Below, piece by piece: positions 25,259 through 35,054 of a stretch of DNA of 64,000 nucleotides. A program made the translations under genes and the position numbers. Each line of letters opens with the position of its first letter. The stretch's first letter is position 1. The DNA is taken from contig NZ_CP133268.1 in NCBI RefSeq assembly GCF_030915385.1, positions 3,074,001-3,138,000 on the forward strand, in the 5' to 3' direction. Under the pieces are notes generated by a model. The model saw nothing but the letters and a program-made list of their open reading frames with translations, was not told the DNA's origin and ran no database searches. The DNA comes from Neobacillus sp. PS3-12. GTDB lineage: Bacteria > Bacillota > Bacilli > Bacillales > Cytobacillaceae.

Positions 25259-26674
25259 TCAACTTGCTTTTGTTAGTTTTTCTTTTGCTTTATTCAATGT
25301 TGAATGTTTCTGTCCGTAACTGAAATAAATCACTAAACCGATCACAAGCCAAACGAAGAAGCTTACCCATGTGATCGATGGAAGCTGCAGTACGAGATAT
25401 CCGCAGGATAAAAAGGCTAAAATTGGAATCACCGGAACAAAGGGAACACGAAATCCTTGTTTTGGCGGGCCTTGTTTTTTTCGAAGATATAAAATCCCAA
25501 TTGACACCGACATAAATGCGAATAATGTACCAATATTCGTTAACTCAGCAAGCTTACCAAGTGGGATTAGGCCAGAAAAAATCGAAACAAGAACGAATGT
25601 AATCCATGTATTTACGACAGGAGTTTGTGTTTTCTTATCTATTTTTGAAAAAACCTTAGGAAGTAAACCGTCACGGCTAATAGAATAAAAAAGCCTGGTT
25701 TGTCCATAAACCATAACTGTTAGAACGGTTGTAATCCCAGCGATGGCTCCAAGGGAAATAAATCCTGCCACCCAATCTTGGTGGATATAATTAAGTCCAA
25801 ATGCAACAGGGTTTTTAACATCAAGAAGGTGATAAGGGACAATTCCTGTTAACACAGCTGAAACGGCTACATATAGGATTGTACAGACAAGAAGTGAAGC
25901 AATAATCCCAATTGGCATATTGCGCTGCGGGTTCTTAACCTCTTCCGCCGCCGTTGAAACTGCATCAAAACCAATATAGGCATAAAAGGCTGTTGCCGCA
26001 CCAGCGGTTACACCGGAAAAACCGAATGGCATGAATGGAGTCCAGTTTGCTGGTTTCACATACCAGGCTCCGACACCAAGGAATAGAAGAACGACTGCAA
26101 TTTTAATAATAACCATGATTGCGTTAAATCTAGCAGATTGTTTTGCTCCGCGAGTTAATAGGAAAGTAATAACGAGAGTAATTAGGATAGCAGGTAGATC
26201 AATAAATGTTCCATGTGCTGGGTCATAGGCACTTGATAAGGCTTTAGGGAAATGGATGCCAAAACCAGCAATTAAGCCTTGAAAATAACCTGACCAGCCA
26301 CTGGCAACAGAAGCGCTGGCAAAACCGTATTCCAGGATTAAATCCCAGCCTAATATCCATGCAATGATTTCGCCAAATGTTGCATAACTATATGTGTATG
26401 CACTGCCTGACACAGGTACAGTTGATGCGAATTCAGCGTAACAAAGGGCAGCAAAGACACAAACGATTCCAGATAGAATAAAGGAAAGAATGAGTGCAGG
26501 GCCTGCATGTTCAGCAGCTGCCACTCCTGTAAGAACAAAAATCCCAGTTCCAACGATGGCACCAATCCCTAGCATAGCTAAATCAAAGGCGCCCAATTCT
26601 TTCTTTAACGAAACGTCCTTTTTGCCTGTTCCCTTTATTAAATCTTGAATGGATTTTTTTCTAAACAAATCCAT
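25259..26674 (-). CDS. APC-family amino acid permease (YfnA-like)
   Basis: 471 residues with 12 to 14 hydrophobic helices. Landmarks of the cationic-amino-acid-transporter branch of the APC superfamily are GIGAIVGTGIFVLTG (helix 1), CYAEFASTVPVSGSAYTY (helix 3), and FDAVSTAAEEVKNPQRNMPIGI (loop 6-7). Substrate is not determined by sequence; neutral or branched-chain amino acids and serine are possible given the neighbouring serine dehydratase (inference). AGGAGGATATT precedes the ATG. Confidence 0.9.
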   Translation of the reverse strand: MDLFRKKSIQDLIKGTGKKDVSLKKELGAFDLAMLGIGAIVGTGIFVLTGVAAAEHAGPALILSFILSGIVCVFAALCYAEFASTVPVSGSAYTYSYATFGEIIAWILGWDLILEYGFASASVASGWSGYFQGLIAGFGIHFPKALSSAYDPAHGTFIDLPAILITLVITFLLTRGAKQSARFNAIMVIIKIAVVLLFLGVGAWYVKPANWTPFMPFGFSGVTAGAATAFYAYIGFDAVSTAAEEVKNPQRNMPIGIIASLLVCTILYVAVSAVLTGIVPYHLLDVKNPVAFGLNYIHQDWVAGFISLGAIAGITTVLTVMVYGQTRLFYSISRDGLLPKVFSKIDKKTQTPVVNTWITFVLVSIFSGLIPLGKLAELTNIGTLFAFMSVSIGILYLRKKQGPPKQGFRVPFVPVIPILAFLSCGYLVLQLPSITWVSFFVWLVIGLVIYFSYGQKHSTLNKAKEKLTKAS

Positions 26675-26888
26675 AATAATATCCTCCTACGTAAATATAA
26701 AATGAAATCATCATAATATTCTGATAAAACAATCCGACGAATTTTGTCGAAATTTATCAACAACGAGATATATCATATAATGTATTTTGAAAAAAATCAA
26801 TATATTTGAAAAATAAAATTTATCGAATATTAATTTAAGAACAATTTGTGACCATTTTGTTAACATCACTAATATTATTTAAGAATAT

Positions 26889-26914
26889 AAAAAAACCTTC
26901 GATTGAGAGAAGGC
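26889..26914 (-). terminator. Terminator after the 27013 gene
   Basis: CCTTC/GAAGG stem (26896-26913) with seven T on the reverse strand. The rest of 26675-27012 is AT-rich promoter-type DNA with no ORF. Confidence 0.65.
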
Positions 26915-27012
26915 TTCATGCGTTAATTCACTTTTCTGGTCAAAAGTTCATTTTATTATTATAACGTATAAAAAGTGACTGCTGTATTTTATAAGGAAAG
27001 GGGTTAAAGAAA

Positions 27013-27414
27013 TTATTTCGTTTTTACCTGAGTATAAGAAGAATTCATTTTATTCCATTCAAAAATCCCTTCGTTTAATTTGATTACAGGATCAAAGGGA
27101 GGGGGAGTGATTTCTGCCTCGCTTATTTTATCTGATAGGTACTCTTTCTTGTATTCAAGTAAATCATTTTTCGAAGCAATACGAAAAATCATATTCAAGC
27201 TAATTTGGCTAATGGCGACCTGGTTTGCATCGCAGATGGATTCTTGAAATTTTTTATTATATTGAATCATAATGGGAAGGTCACTCACGAGAGCAACACC
27301 AAAAACATCCTTTATGATATTTTCGTATTTTATTTGGGATTCTGTAACCCATCTTTTTACTCCATCCTCAGGATTCTCTAAATAGTAGATCGTTTCAATT
27401 TGCATTGACACCAT
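27013..27414 (-). CDS. Unknown 133-residue protein behind a large inverted repeat
   Basis: I do not recognise this protein. The start at 27414 is favoured by AAAGG seven bases upstream; an ATG at 27429 is possible. It is soluble, acidic and mixed alpha/beta, with no signal peptide or cysteines in recognised motifs (IETIYYLENPEDGVKRWV; AEITPPPFDPVIKLNEGIFEWNK). Immediately upstream stands a perfect 15-bp inverted repeat around a -10-like TATAGT. It has its own terminator, so it is a single regulated gene. Confidence 0.6.
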   Translation of the reverse strand: MVSMQIETIYYLENPEDGVKRWVTESQIKYENIIKDVFGVALVSDLPIMIQYNKKFQESICDANQVAISQISLNMIFRIASKNDLLEYKKEYLSDKISEAEITPPPFDPVIKLNEGIFEWNKMNSSYTQVKTK

Positions 27415-27436
27415 ATAACAACCTTTCATTAAACAA

Positions 27437-27484
27437 TTAATTTACTTTACTTTAACTATAACACATTTTAGTAAAGTAAATTAA
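27437..27484. promoter_or_regulatory. Perfect 15-bp inverted repeat (operator candidate)
   Basis: TTAATTTACTTTACT (27437-27451) is exactly mirrored by AGTAAAGTAAATTAA (27470-27484) around 18 bases. Each arm also contains a TTTAC/TTTAC direct repeat. The reverse-strand spacer carries TATAGT, so a bound repressor would cover the -10 of the 27013 gene. Confidence 0.6.
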
Positions 27485-27508
27485 ACTTGGTATTATCTGT
27501 AATTCAGG

Positions 27509-27536
27509 CAAAAAAGCCCTGATAGGCCAGGGCTTT
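27509..27536 (-). terminator. rocR terminator
   Basis: AGCCCTG/CAGGGCT stem with six T on the reverse strand, directly after the rocR stop. Confidence 0.85.
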
Positions 27537-27539
27537 CTG

Positions 27540-28964
27540 TTAGTCCATTTTTAAATTTAATTTTTTCATTCGATATTGTAAGCTTTGCCTGCTTAGACCT
27601 AAAATAGCTGCCGTGCGTGAAATATTAAACCCATTTTTACTCAAAACTTGTTTGATATATGCTTTCTCAAACAGTTCCATTTGGTCCTTGAGCGGTGCTG
27701 ACATGTCTTTCATGTCATTCATATAAGGATCAATGGTAGAAATGGGGTCTAATTTTTCCTTCATGTGCATTTTGCTTCGATATTGATATGGCAAATGAGC
27801 ATATAGAATGATTTCTTCATCATCCATCATAATATTCATCGCCGCTTCAATAATATGCTCGAGCTCCCTGACATTCCCATGCCAATCATATTCTTGGAAA
27901 GAATGGATGACTTCGTTCGATAACCCTTTTACATTCATTTGAAAGCGTTCATTGTATTTTTCAATAAAATGCTGCACAAGTGAAGGCAAGTCTTCCTTTC
28001 GCTCTCTTAATGGAGGGATAAAGACGGTTACGACTCCAAGACGATAATATAAGTCTTCACGAAGATGATTGTTCCTCACTGCCTCAAGCGGTTCCTCGTT
28101 TATGTTGGCAATGACACGTACATCAACAGGAATATCCTTCGTATCCCCAACACGACGAATTGTTTTTTCTTGAAGAACCCTGAGCAGCTTAGCCTGAAGA
28201 TTTAAATTAAGCGAGTTAATCTCATCGAGCAGCAGAGTCCCGCCATTTGCCTGTTCAAATAATCCGGGTTGATCAATGGCCCCGGTAAATGCCCCTCGTT
28301 TTGTCCCAAAAAGAAGACTTTCAATTAGGTTATCGGGTAACGCCGCGCAATTTTGGGAAATAAATGGTGCCGAGAAGCGATTGCTGGCATTGTGAATGCT
28401 TTGTGCAAAAAGCTCCTTCCCAGTTCCCGTTTCCCCCACAATTAATACATAGGAGGAAGTACGGGTTGCTCGTTTCGCACTTTCAATCACTTGTTTAAAA
28501 ACAGGACTATTTCCGATGATCGTATCAAAGGTAAACCTTGGTGAAACCCTTTGATTTATATTACCCTTGATTAAGCGTTCCAGCTTCGTAACGTCATGGG
28601 CAATTTCAACAGCACCTTGAATTTGGCCATCCTGTTTAAGCGGAATCGTGTTGTTAATTGTAGTGATTTCCCGACCCTTGTTATTAAAATAAGTCTGTTT
28701 TACATTGGTTGTTTCTTTGCCTTCTTGTAATGCTTTTACAAGAGTACTAGATTGATCCTCCTTAAACATAAAAACGTCCAATAAGTTTTTATGCATCACA
28801 TCCCGAATATCCATCGATTCCATTTTCATCATTTTCTTGTTATAAACAATGGTCGTTCCGGTTTTATCCACCGCATGAACACCAACGTCAATTTCATCTA
28901 ATATTTGTTTATACATTTGATTAACAAATTCTAAATAGTGTATTTTATAGTCTGAATTTTCCAT
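27540..28964 (-). CDS. rocR: RocR, sigma-54-dependent activator of arginine/ornithine catabolism
   Basis: 474 residues: PAS domain (about 15-120), AAA+ domain with Walker A GETGTGKELFAQ, the sigma-54 contact loop GAFTGA, Walker B GGTLLLDEIN, then a Fis-type helix-turn-helix (SRTAAILGLSRQSLQYRMKKL). The sequence follows Bacillus subtilis RocR throughout as I recall it, including the PAS segment. It senses ornithine or citrulline and activates promoters of the -24/-12 type from distant TGCAAA-N5-TTTGCA sites. Two such sites lie between it and the divergent rocA, and two more before the permease at 35055. Confidence 0.93.
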   Translation of the reverse strand: MENSDYKIHYLEFVNQMYKQILDEIDVGVHAVDKTGTTIVYNKKMMKMESMDIRDVMHKNLLDVFMFKEDQSSTLVKALQEGKETTNVKQTYFNNKGREITTINNTIPLKQDGQIQGAVEIAHDVTKLERLIKGNINQRVSPRFTFDTIIGNSPVFKQVIESAKRATRTSSYVLIVGETGTGKELFAQSIHNASNRFSAPFISQNCAALPDNLIESLLFGTKRGAFTGAIDQPGLFEQANGGTLLLDEINSLNLNLQAKLLRVLQEKTIRRVGDTKDIPVDVRVIANINEEPLEAVRNNHLREDLYYRLGVVTVFIPPLRERKEDLPSLVQHFIEKYNERFQMNVKGLSNEVIHSFQEYDWHGNVRELEHIIEAAMNIMMDDEEIILYAHLPYQYRSKMHMKEKLDPISTIDPYMNDMKDMSAPLKDQMELFEKAYIKQVLSKNGFNISRTAAILGLSRQSLQYRMKKLNLKMD

Positions 28965-29024
28965 GGTGATTCATTCCTTTATACGAGACTTTATACCATC
29001 ATTTAAGCAAATAATGATGACGAA

Positions 29025-29082
29025 TGCAAAATATTTTTGCACTAAATGATTTTTTATAAATTTTGCGCAAAATTATTTGGCA
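29025..29082. promoter_or_regulatory. RocR upstream activating sites for rocADG
   Basis: TGCAAA-ATATT-TTTGCA (29025-29041) and CGCAAA-ATTAT-TTGGCA (29066-29082) share the TGCAAA-N5-TTTGCA plan and start 41 bp apart (four helical turns), about 45 to 100 bases upstream of the sigma-54 promoter. Confidence 0.8.
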
Positions 29083-29121
29083 GAAGATAGGCTAAAGTCC
29101 TTTATTTTCGCCAAATCCTTT

Positions 29122-29139
29122 TTGGCACGGAACTTGCAT
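29122..29139 (+). promoter_or_regulatory. Sigma-54 (-24/-12) promoter of rocA
   Basis: TTGGCACGGAACTTGCAT matches the consensus TTGGCAC-N5-TTGCA fully, with GG and GC 12 bp apart. Confidence 0.93.
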
Positions 29140-29170
29140 AATATATAGTAACCAAACAACAGGGGGAAAA

Positions 29171-30715
29171 ATGATGAAACCTTATTCACAAGAACTATTA
29201 ACTGATTTTTCTATTGAAAAAAATAAACTATGCTTTCAAGAAGCACTCTCAAACGTTGAAGCTCAGCTTGGAAAAGATTATCCAGTTGTCATTGGAGGAG
29301 AGAAGATCTTCACTGAAGAAAAAATTATCTCTACTAATCCAGCAAATAAAAAAGAAGTAATCGGGAGAGTATCAAAAGTCGATCAAGAATTAGCTGAAAA
29401 GGCGATGCAAGCTGCATTAACTACATTTGAAACCTGGAAAAAATGGCGCCCAGAACATCGTGCCAACATTTTATTTAAGGCTGCTGCGATTTTAAAACGC
29501 CGTAAACATGAATTTTCCTCATGGATGGTTAAAGAAGCAGGGAAGCCATGGGTGGAAGCTGACGCAGATACAGCAGAAGCAACAGATTTCTTAGAATATT
29601 ATGGCCGGCAAATGCTGCGCCTTAAAGATGGATTCCCTGTCGTAAACCGCGAAGGCGAGTTCAACCAATATAACTATATTCCACTGGGAGTTGGAATTAT
29701 TATTTCACCATTTAACTTCCCATTAGCAATTATGGCCGGAACAACGGTAGCAGCCATTGTAACAGGTAACACCGTTCTTCTTAAACCAGCAAACAGTACA
29801 CCAATTATCGCAGCAAAGTTTGTAGAGTTAATGGAAGAGGCGGGGCTTCCAAAAGGAGTACTTAACTTTGTTCCTGGCAGCGGTGCCGAGATTGGCGATT
29901 ATCTTGTAGACCATCCACTGACACGCTTTGTTTCGTTTACAGGTTCCCGTGAAGTTGGCTGCCGCATTTATGAACGGGCTGCTAAAGTACACCAGGGACA
30001 AAAATGGCTCAAACGTGTGATTGCGGAAATGGGCGGAAAAGACACCGTTGTTGTCGACCAAGATGCAGATATCGATTTAGCGGTTCAAAGCATCGTCTAT
30101 TCAGCTTTTGGATTCGCTGGGCAAAAATGTTCTGCAGGTTCCCGTGCAGTTGTTCATCAGGATATTTATGATGAAGTCCTGGAGAAAGCAGTCGCTCTTA
30201 CAAAAACACTTACAGTTGGGAATCCGGCAGAGGGCTTATACATGGGACCTGTTATTGATGGTCGCTCATTTAAGAAAATTATGAACTACATTGAAATTGG
30301 AAAACAAGAAGGTAGACTGATGACTGGCGGTGAAGGCGATGATTCGAATGGCTACTTCATCCAGCCAACTATTTTTGCCGATTTAGATGAAAAAGCACGT
30401 TTAATGCAGGAAGAAATTTTTGGCCCTGTTGTAGCTTTCTGTAAAGCACGTGATTTTGACCATATGATGGTAATTGCCAATAACACAGATTATGGTTTAA
30501 CAGGCGCATTCCTTTCCAAAAACCGAGAGCATATTGAACGGGCACGTGAAGAGTTCCACGTTGGAAACCTGTATTTTAACACGAAATGTACAGGTGCGGT
30601 TGTTGGGCATCAGCCGTTTGGCGGATTTAACATGTCTGGTACCGATTCAAAAGCGGGTGGACCAGATTACTTAGTTCTTCATATGCAAGCAAAATCAACA
30701 TCTGAAAAACTTTAA
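29171..30715 (+). CDS. rocA: 1-pyrroline-5-carboxylate dehydrogenase
   Basis: 514 residues, ALDH superfamily. Landmarks: [16 protein letters not shown], catalytic Glu in [13 protein letters not shown], catalytic Cys320 in [24 protein letters not shown] and [17 protein letters not shown]. It oxidises glutamate-5-semialdehyde (from proline or ornithine) to glutamate with NAD. The start follows AGGGGG. First gene of the sigma-54-driven rocA-rocD-rocG operon; 76 bases separate it from rocD, where CCGAAA/TTTCGG could form a hairpin. Confidence 0.95.
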   Translation: MMKPYSQELLTDFSIEKNKLCFQEALSNVEAQLGKDYPVVIGGEKIFTEEKIISTNPANKKEVIGRVSKVDQELAEKAMQAALTTFETWKKWRPEHRANILFKAAAILKRRKHEFSSWMVKEAGKPWVEADADTAEATDFLEYYGRQMLRLKDGFPVVNREGEFNQYNYIPLGVGIIISPFNFPLAIMAGTTVAAIVTGNTVLLKPANSTPIIAAKFVELMEEAGLPKGVLNFVPGSGAEIGDYLVDHPLTRFVSFTGSREVGCRIYERAAKVHQGQKWLKRVIAEMGGKDTVVVDQDADIDLAVQSIVYSAFGFAGQKCSAGSRAVVHQDIYDEVLEKAVALTKTLTVGNPAEGLYMGPVIDGRSFKKIMNYIEIGKQEGRLMTGGEGDDSNGYFIQPTIFADLDEKARLMQEEIFGPVVAFCKARDFDHMMVIANNTDYGLTGAFLSKNREHIERAREEFHVGNLYFNTKCTGAVVGHQPFGGFNMSGTDSKAGGPDYLVLHMQAKSTSEKL

Positions 30716-30791
30716 TCGATCGAAGTAAGTCCGAAATGTGGAGGGTGCTCTCTCTTCATCTTTCGGGCCAATTTACAAGGGGGATAATAAA

Positions 30792-31994
30792 ATGATGGCA
30801 ACAAAAACAAATTCATCTGAAATTATTGAGAAAACAGACAAGTTTGGGGCACATAACTATCATCCGCTGCCAATTGTGATTTCAAAAGCCGAGGGAGTAT
30901 GGGTAGAAAATCCTGAAGAAACTCGCTATATGGACATGCTTAGCTCCTATTCTGCATTGAACCAAGGGCATCGTCATCCAAAAATCATTCAAGCCTTAAA
31001 AGACCAAGCAGACAAAGTAACGTTAACATCAAGGGCTTTCCATAATGACCAGCTAGGTTTCTGGTATGAAAAAATTTGTCAACTAACCAATAAGAATATG
31101 GTGCTGCCAATGAACACAGGAGCGGAAGCGGTTGAAACCGCTCTCAAAACAGTAAGACGCTGGGGCTATGATGTGAAAGGAATTCCTGGCAACCAAGCAG
31201 AAGTTATTGCTTGTGTCGGAAATTTCCACGGTCGTACTATGGGAGCTGTTTCATTGTCATCTGATCCAGAGTACAAACGGGGCTTTGGTCCGCTTTTATC
31301 AGGAATAAAATTAGTTCCATATGGTGACATTGAAGCATTAAAGGCAGCCATCACACCGAATACCGCAGCATTTTTAGTTGAGCCAATTCAAGGAGAGGCT
31401 GGGATTGTGATTCCGCCGCATGGATTCTTAAAAGCAGCATCACATTTGTGTAAAGAAAACAATGTATTGTTTATTGCTGATGAAATCCAAACAGGCCTTG
31501 CTCGTACTGGAAAAATGTTTGCATGTGATTGGGAAGATTTGATACCTGATGTCTATATTTTAGGAAAAGCACTAGGCGGCGGAGTGATGCCAATCTCCTG
31601 TGTTGCTGCAAATTCTGATATTCTTGGCGTCTTTAACCCGGGTTCACATGGGTCCACATTTGGAGGCAATCCACTTGCTTGTGCCGTTTCCCTAGCAGCT
31701 TTGGAGGTAATTGAGGAAGAAAGCCTTGCCCAAAGATCACTTGAATTAGGGAAATACTTCATTGACGAATTAAAAACGATTGAAAACCCTATTATTAAAG
31801 AAATTAGAGGAAAAGGTTTATTTATCGGGGTTGAGCTGACTGAAGCAGCAAGACCTTATTGTGAGAAGTTAAAAGAGGAAGGTCTATTGTGTAAGGAAAC
31901 CCATGATTTTGTTATCAGATTTGCACCGCCTCTGATTATCACGAAAGATGAAATTGATTGGGCATTGGAGCGGATTAAAAAGGTATTATCATAG
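30792..31994 (+). CDS. rocD: Ornithine aminotransferase
   Basis: 400 residues, class-III PLP aminotransferase. Motifs: [55 protein letters not shown] and the PLP lysine K259 in [10 protein letters not shown]. It converts ornithine plus 2-oxoglutarate to glutamate semialdehyde, feeding rocA. The ATG at 30792 follows AAGGGGG; an in-frame ATG at 30738 has no ribosome site. Middle gene of the roc operon. Confidence 0.94.
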   Translation: MMATKTNSSEIIEKTDKFGAHNYHPLPIVISKAEGVWVENPEETRYMDMLSSYSALNQGHRHPKIIQALKDQADKVTLTSRAFHNDQLGFWYEKICQLTNKNMVLPMNTGAEAVETALKTVRRWGYDVKGIPGNQAEVIACVGNFHGRTMGAVSLSSDPEYKRGFGPLLSGIKLVPYGDIEALKAAITPNTAAFLVEPIQGEAGIVIPPHGFLKAASHLCKENNVLFIADEIQTGLARTGKMFACDWEDLIPDVYILGKALGGGVMPISCVAANSDILGVFNPGSHGSTFGGNPLACAVSLAALEVIEEESLAQRSLELGKYFIDELKTIENPIIKEIRGKGLFIGVELTEAARPYCEKLKEEGLLCKETHDFVIRFAPPLIITKDEIDWALERIKKVLS

Positions 31995-32030
31995 GCCCTA
32001 TAAAAAATTATCCTATTAGAGGTGGCAACC

Positions 32031-33313
32031 ATGGCTGTAATAGAAAAGATATTGAAGCAAGAGCAAGAAGATCAGGAGTCGTTAACTATGCTTCAGTCCA
32101 CACAATCCGTAATCCATGAGGCCTTAACGAAATTGGGCTATAAGGATGAAATGTTTGAATTATTAAAAGAACCGTTAAGGCTGCTAACAGTCCGCTTTCC
32201 GATCAGAATGGATGACGGCTCTGTTAAAGTATTTACCGGGTACCGTTCACAGCATAATGATTCGGTTGGTCCGACAAAAGGCGGCATTCGCTTCCATCCT
32301 GAAGTAGATGCAGCTGAGGTTAAAGCATTGTCGATTTGGATGAGTTTAAAATGTGGTATTACCAACCTGCCATTTGGTGGAGGAAAGGGTGGCATTATCT
32401 GCGACCCGCGCCAAATGTCATTGCGAGAATTAGAGAGATTGAGCAGGGCTTATGTTCGCGCGATCAGTCAAATTGTGGGTCCTAATAAAGATATTCCAGC
32501 ACCAGATGTTTATACCAATTCTCAAATTATGGCGTGGATGATGGATGAATACAGCCATTTACGCGAATACGATTCACCAGGGTTTATCACCGGGAAACCA
32601 ATCGTATTAGGCGGATCCCAAGGACGTGAAACGGCAACTGCCCGTGGGGTAGCCATCGTGATTGAAGAAGCCGCAAAGAAAAAGGAATTGATCTAAAGGG
32701 TGCTCGTGTCGTTATTCAAGGGTTTGGGAATGCCGGCAGTTATTTAGCTAAATTCATGCATGATGCGGGAGCTAAAGTGGTTGGGGTATCCGATGTATAC
32801 GGAGCCATTGCAGACCCTGATGGACTTGATATCGATTACTTACTAGATCGAAGAGACAGTTTTGGAACTTTTTCAAAGTTATTTACAAATACGATTTCAA
32901 ATAAAGAATTGTTTGAGTTAGATTGTGATATTCTTGTTCCGGCTGCGATATCAAATCAAATTACAGAAAAAAATGCTTACGATATTAAAGCATCGATTGT
33001 CGTAGAGGCAGCGAATGGGCCAACTACTCTCGAAGCAACGAAAATCCTGACAGAACGTGGCGTTTTCCTTGTTCCAGACATTTTGTCCAATGCCGGAGGC
33101 GTAACCGTTTCCTACTTTGAATGGGTTCAAAATAATCAAGGCTATTACTGGACCAGTGAAGAAATTGATGAAAAACTTAAGAAGATCATGGTAGATTCTT
33201 TTGAAAATATTTACCGTGTTGCAAACACACATAAAGTTAATATGCGTCTGGCTGCATATATGGTAGGGGTTAGAAAATTGGCAGAAGCCTCAAGTTTTCG
33301 GGGCTGGGTATAA
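32031..33313 (+). pseudogene. rocG: Catabolic glutamate dehydrogenase, one frameshift near 32684
   Basis: NAD-type glutamate dehydrogenase of the RocG/GudB class: [11 protein letters not shown], catalytic-lysine segment [28 protein letters not shown], then QGFGNAGSYLAKFMHDAGAKV (Rossmann loop) and a C-terminal RGWV. The frame stops at 32696 because one G is missing in AAAAAGGAATTG; restoring it gives [15 protein letters not shown] and the full-length protein of about 427 residues. All other residues look functional, so a sequencing error is likeliest. ATG 32031 follows AGAGGTGG. Last gene of the roc operon, releasing ammonia and 2-oxoglutarate from glutamate. Confidence 0.88.
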
Positions 33314-33319
33314 AGACAT

Positions 33320-33360
33320 GGGGATTGCTCTTCAAAAAAAGAGCAGTCCCCTTTTCCTTT
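33320..33360 (+). terminator. roc operon terminator
   Basis: GGGGATTGCTCTT pairs with AAGAGCAGTCCCC (one mismatch), followed by TTTTCCTTTT. Confidence 0.88.
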
Positions 33361-33426
33361 TAAATTGGAACATTAAATAATAGAATGGTTTTATTAATAT
33401 AACTTAATTAATTAGGGGGAACCATC

Positions 33427-35016
33427 TTGTCAAAAACAATTTTTACAAATGGAATTATTTATACCCTTGATGAAAACCACCCAATCGTTGAAACAGTCGT
33501 CGTCGAAGATGGAAAAATTATCGACTTGGGTTCCCATCATGATATGGCTCTTCAATGGGGAAGATACCATTCAACAACAATTGATTTAAACGGAAAAATG
33601 GTCACACCCGGATTAATTGACAGTCACTTGCACCTTTCAGGTATTGCCTTTCATTTCTTGGATTTGGACCTAACAGGGGTTACTTCCAAAAGCAAAATGC
33701 TGGATAGAATCAAGGAAAGAGCGAATACAACGGCACCCGGGCAGTGGCTAGTTGGAATGGGCTGGGATGAAAATCTATTTGAAGACGGGGCCATCCCAAC
33801 TATCGATGAGTTGGATCATGTTGCCCCGCATTGTCCCATCTATCTTAAACGGATTTGCCACCATGCTTTTTTAGTGAACAGCAAAGCTCTGGAAATGTCA
33901 GGATACCAACCCGGCAACCCAGTTCCGAAGGGTGGCACTATCGTGCTAGATCCGATTACCAATAAACCAACTGGAATGCTGCTGGAATCCGCCTCTATGC
34001 TTATTACTGATCACATTCCTGAAAAAACATATGAAGAGTTAAAAAGCGGTTTGAAAGCAGCCATGGGGTTTGCTGTGAAAAAGGGCTTAACAGGTGCGCA
34101 CACCAATGATCCTGCTTATTTGGGCGGTCTTGAACAAACGTACAGCCTATATGACGAATTAATTAATAAAGAACAAATTGGATTACGCTGTAATTTGCTT
34201 ATTGATTTCTCTTTTCTAAAAAGAATGAAAGAAACTGGACTTGTTACGGGATTTGGCAGTGAAAAACTGCAAATTGGCGCAGTAAAGCTTTTTGCCGATG
34301 GAGCATTTGGAAGAAGAACAGCATTACTTTCTGAACCCTATCATGACCAGCCCGGCCAGTACGGTGAAGCAATAAAGACAACAGAAGAACTCTATGAAAT
34401 GGTAAAAGAAGTAAGAGGGGCAGGAATGCCTGTTGCTATCCATACAATCGGGGATCAAGCTTTAGAAAATGTGTTAGATATTCTTGATCAGTTTCCAAGC
34501 GTGAACTATCGTGATCGGCTCGTTCATACGTCAATGATCCGAACGGAATTGCTTCCCCGTTTGGCAGTCCCAAACAGGATAGCTGACATTCAGCCGCGTT
34601 TTGTGGTTAGTGATTATCCATGGGTATTGGAGAGGATTGGCTTAAAGAGAGAGCAGGACTTATATGCTTGGAAAACCCTGTTATCATCAGGTGTATTATG
34701 TGCAGGCGGCTCTGATGCCCCGGTTGAACCTCTTGATCCGTTATTGGGTATTCATGCTGCTGTCACCCGCAAATTCCCTGGCAAAACGGATAAAGGCTGG
34801 AATGAAAAAGAAAAGCTGGGGATGCTTGAAGCACTAAAGTTGTTTACCATTGGCGGTGCTCAGGCAACAAACGAAGAAAAGATAAAGGGTACGCTAAGTA
34901 GAGGTAAGCTGGCAGATATGACGGTTTTTTCAAATAATCTAATAGCGATGAAGGACCCAGATGAACTTTTGCAAACGAAAATTGAAATGACCATTATTAA
35001 TGGCAAAATCCAATAG
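33427..35016 (+). CDS. Amidohydrolase family protein (YtcJ-like)
   Basis: 529 residues, metal-dependent hydrolase of the COG1574 type. Zinc-ligand motif DSHLHLSG (about 62-69), KLFADGAFGRRTALL with the likely metal-bridging position, HTIGDQALENVLD, and the C-terminal GSDAPVEPLDPLLGIHAAVTR. Substrate unknown. TTG is the start, with AGGGGGAACCATC before it. It follows the roc operon but after a strong terminator, so it is separate; its end is shared with a hairpin (GGGACGGTT/AACCGTCCC, 35018-35039) before the convergent permease gene. Confidence 0.82.
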   Translation: MSKTIFTNGIIYTLDENHPIVETVVVEDGKIIDLGSHHDMALQWGRYHSTTIDLNGKMVTPGLIDSHLHLSGIAFHFLDLDLTGVTSKSKMLDRIKERANTTAPGQWLVGMGWDENLFEDGAIPTIDELDHVAPHCPIYLKRICHHAFLVNSKALEMSGYQPGNPVPKGGTIVLDPITNKPTGMLLESASMLITDHIPEKTYEELKSGLKAAMGFAVKKGLTGAHTNDPAYLGGLEQTYSLYDELINKEQIGLRCNLLIDFSFLKRMKETGLVTGFGSEKLQIGAVKLFADGAFGRRTALLSEPYHDQPGQYGEAIKTTEELYEMVKEVRGAGMPVAIHTIGDQALENVLDILDQFPSVNYRDRLVHTSMIRTELLPRLAVPNRIADIQPRFVVSDYPWVLERIGLKREQDLYAWKTLLSSGVLCAGGSDAPVEPLDPLLGIHAAVTRKFPGKTDKGWNEKEKLGMLEALKLFTIGGAQATNEEKIKGTLSRGKLADMTVFSNNLIAMKDPDELLQTKIEMTIINGKIQ

Positions 35017-35017
35017 G

Positions 35018-35039
35018 GACGGTTCGAGAACCGTCCCCA
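35018..35039. terminator. Hairpin between convergent genes
   Basis: GGGACGGTT/AACCGTCCC, perfect 9-bp stem with a 4-base loop. No clear T-run on either side, so termination would be imperfect. Confidence 0.5.
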
Positions 35040-35054
35040 TGTATTACCCATATA

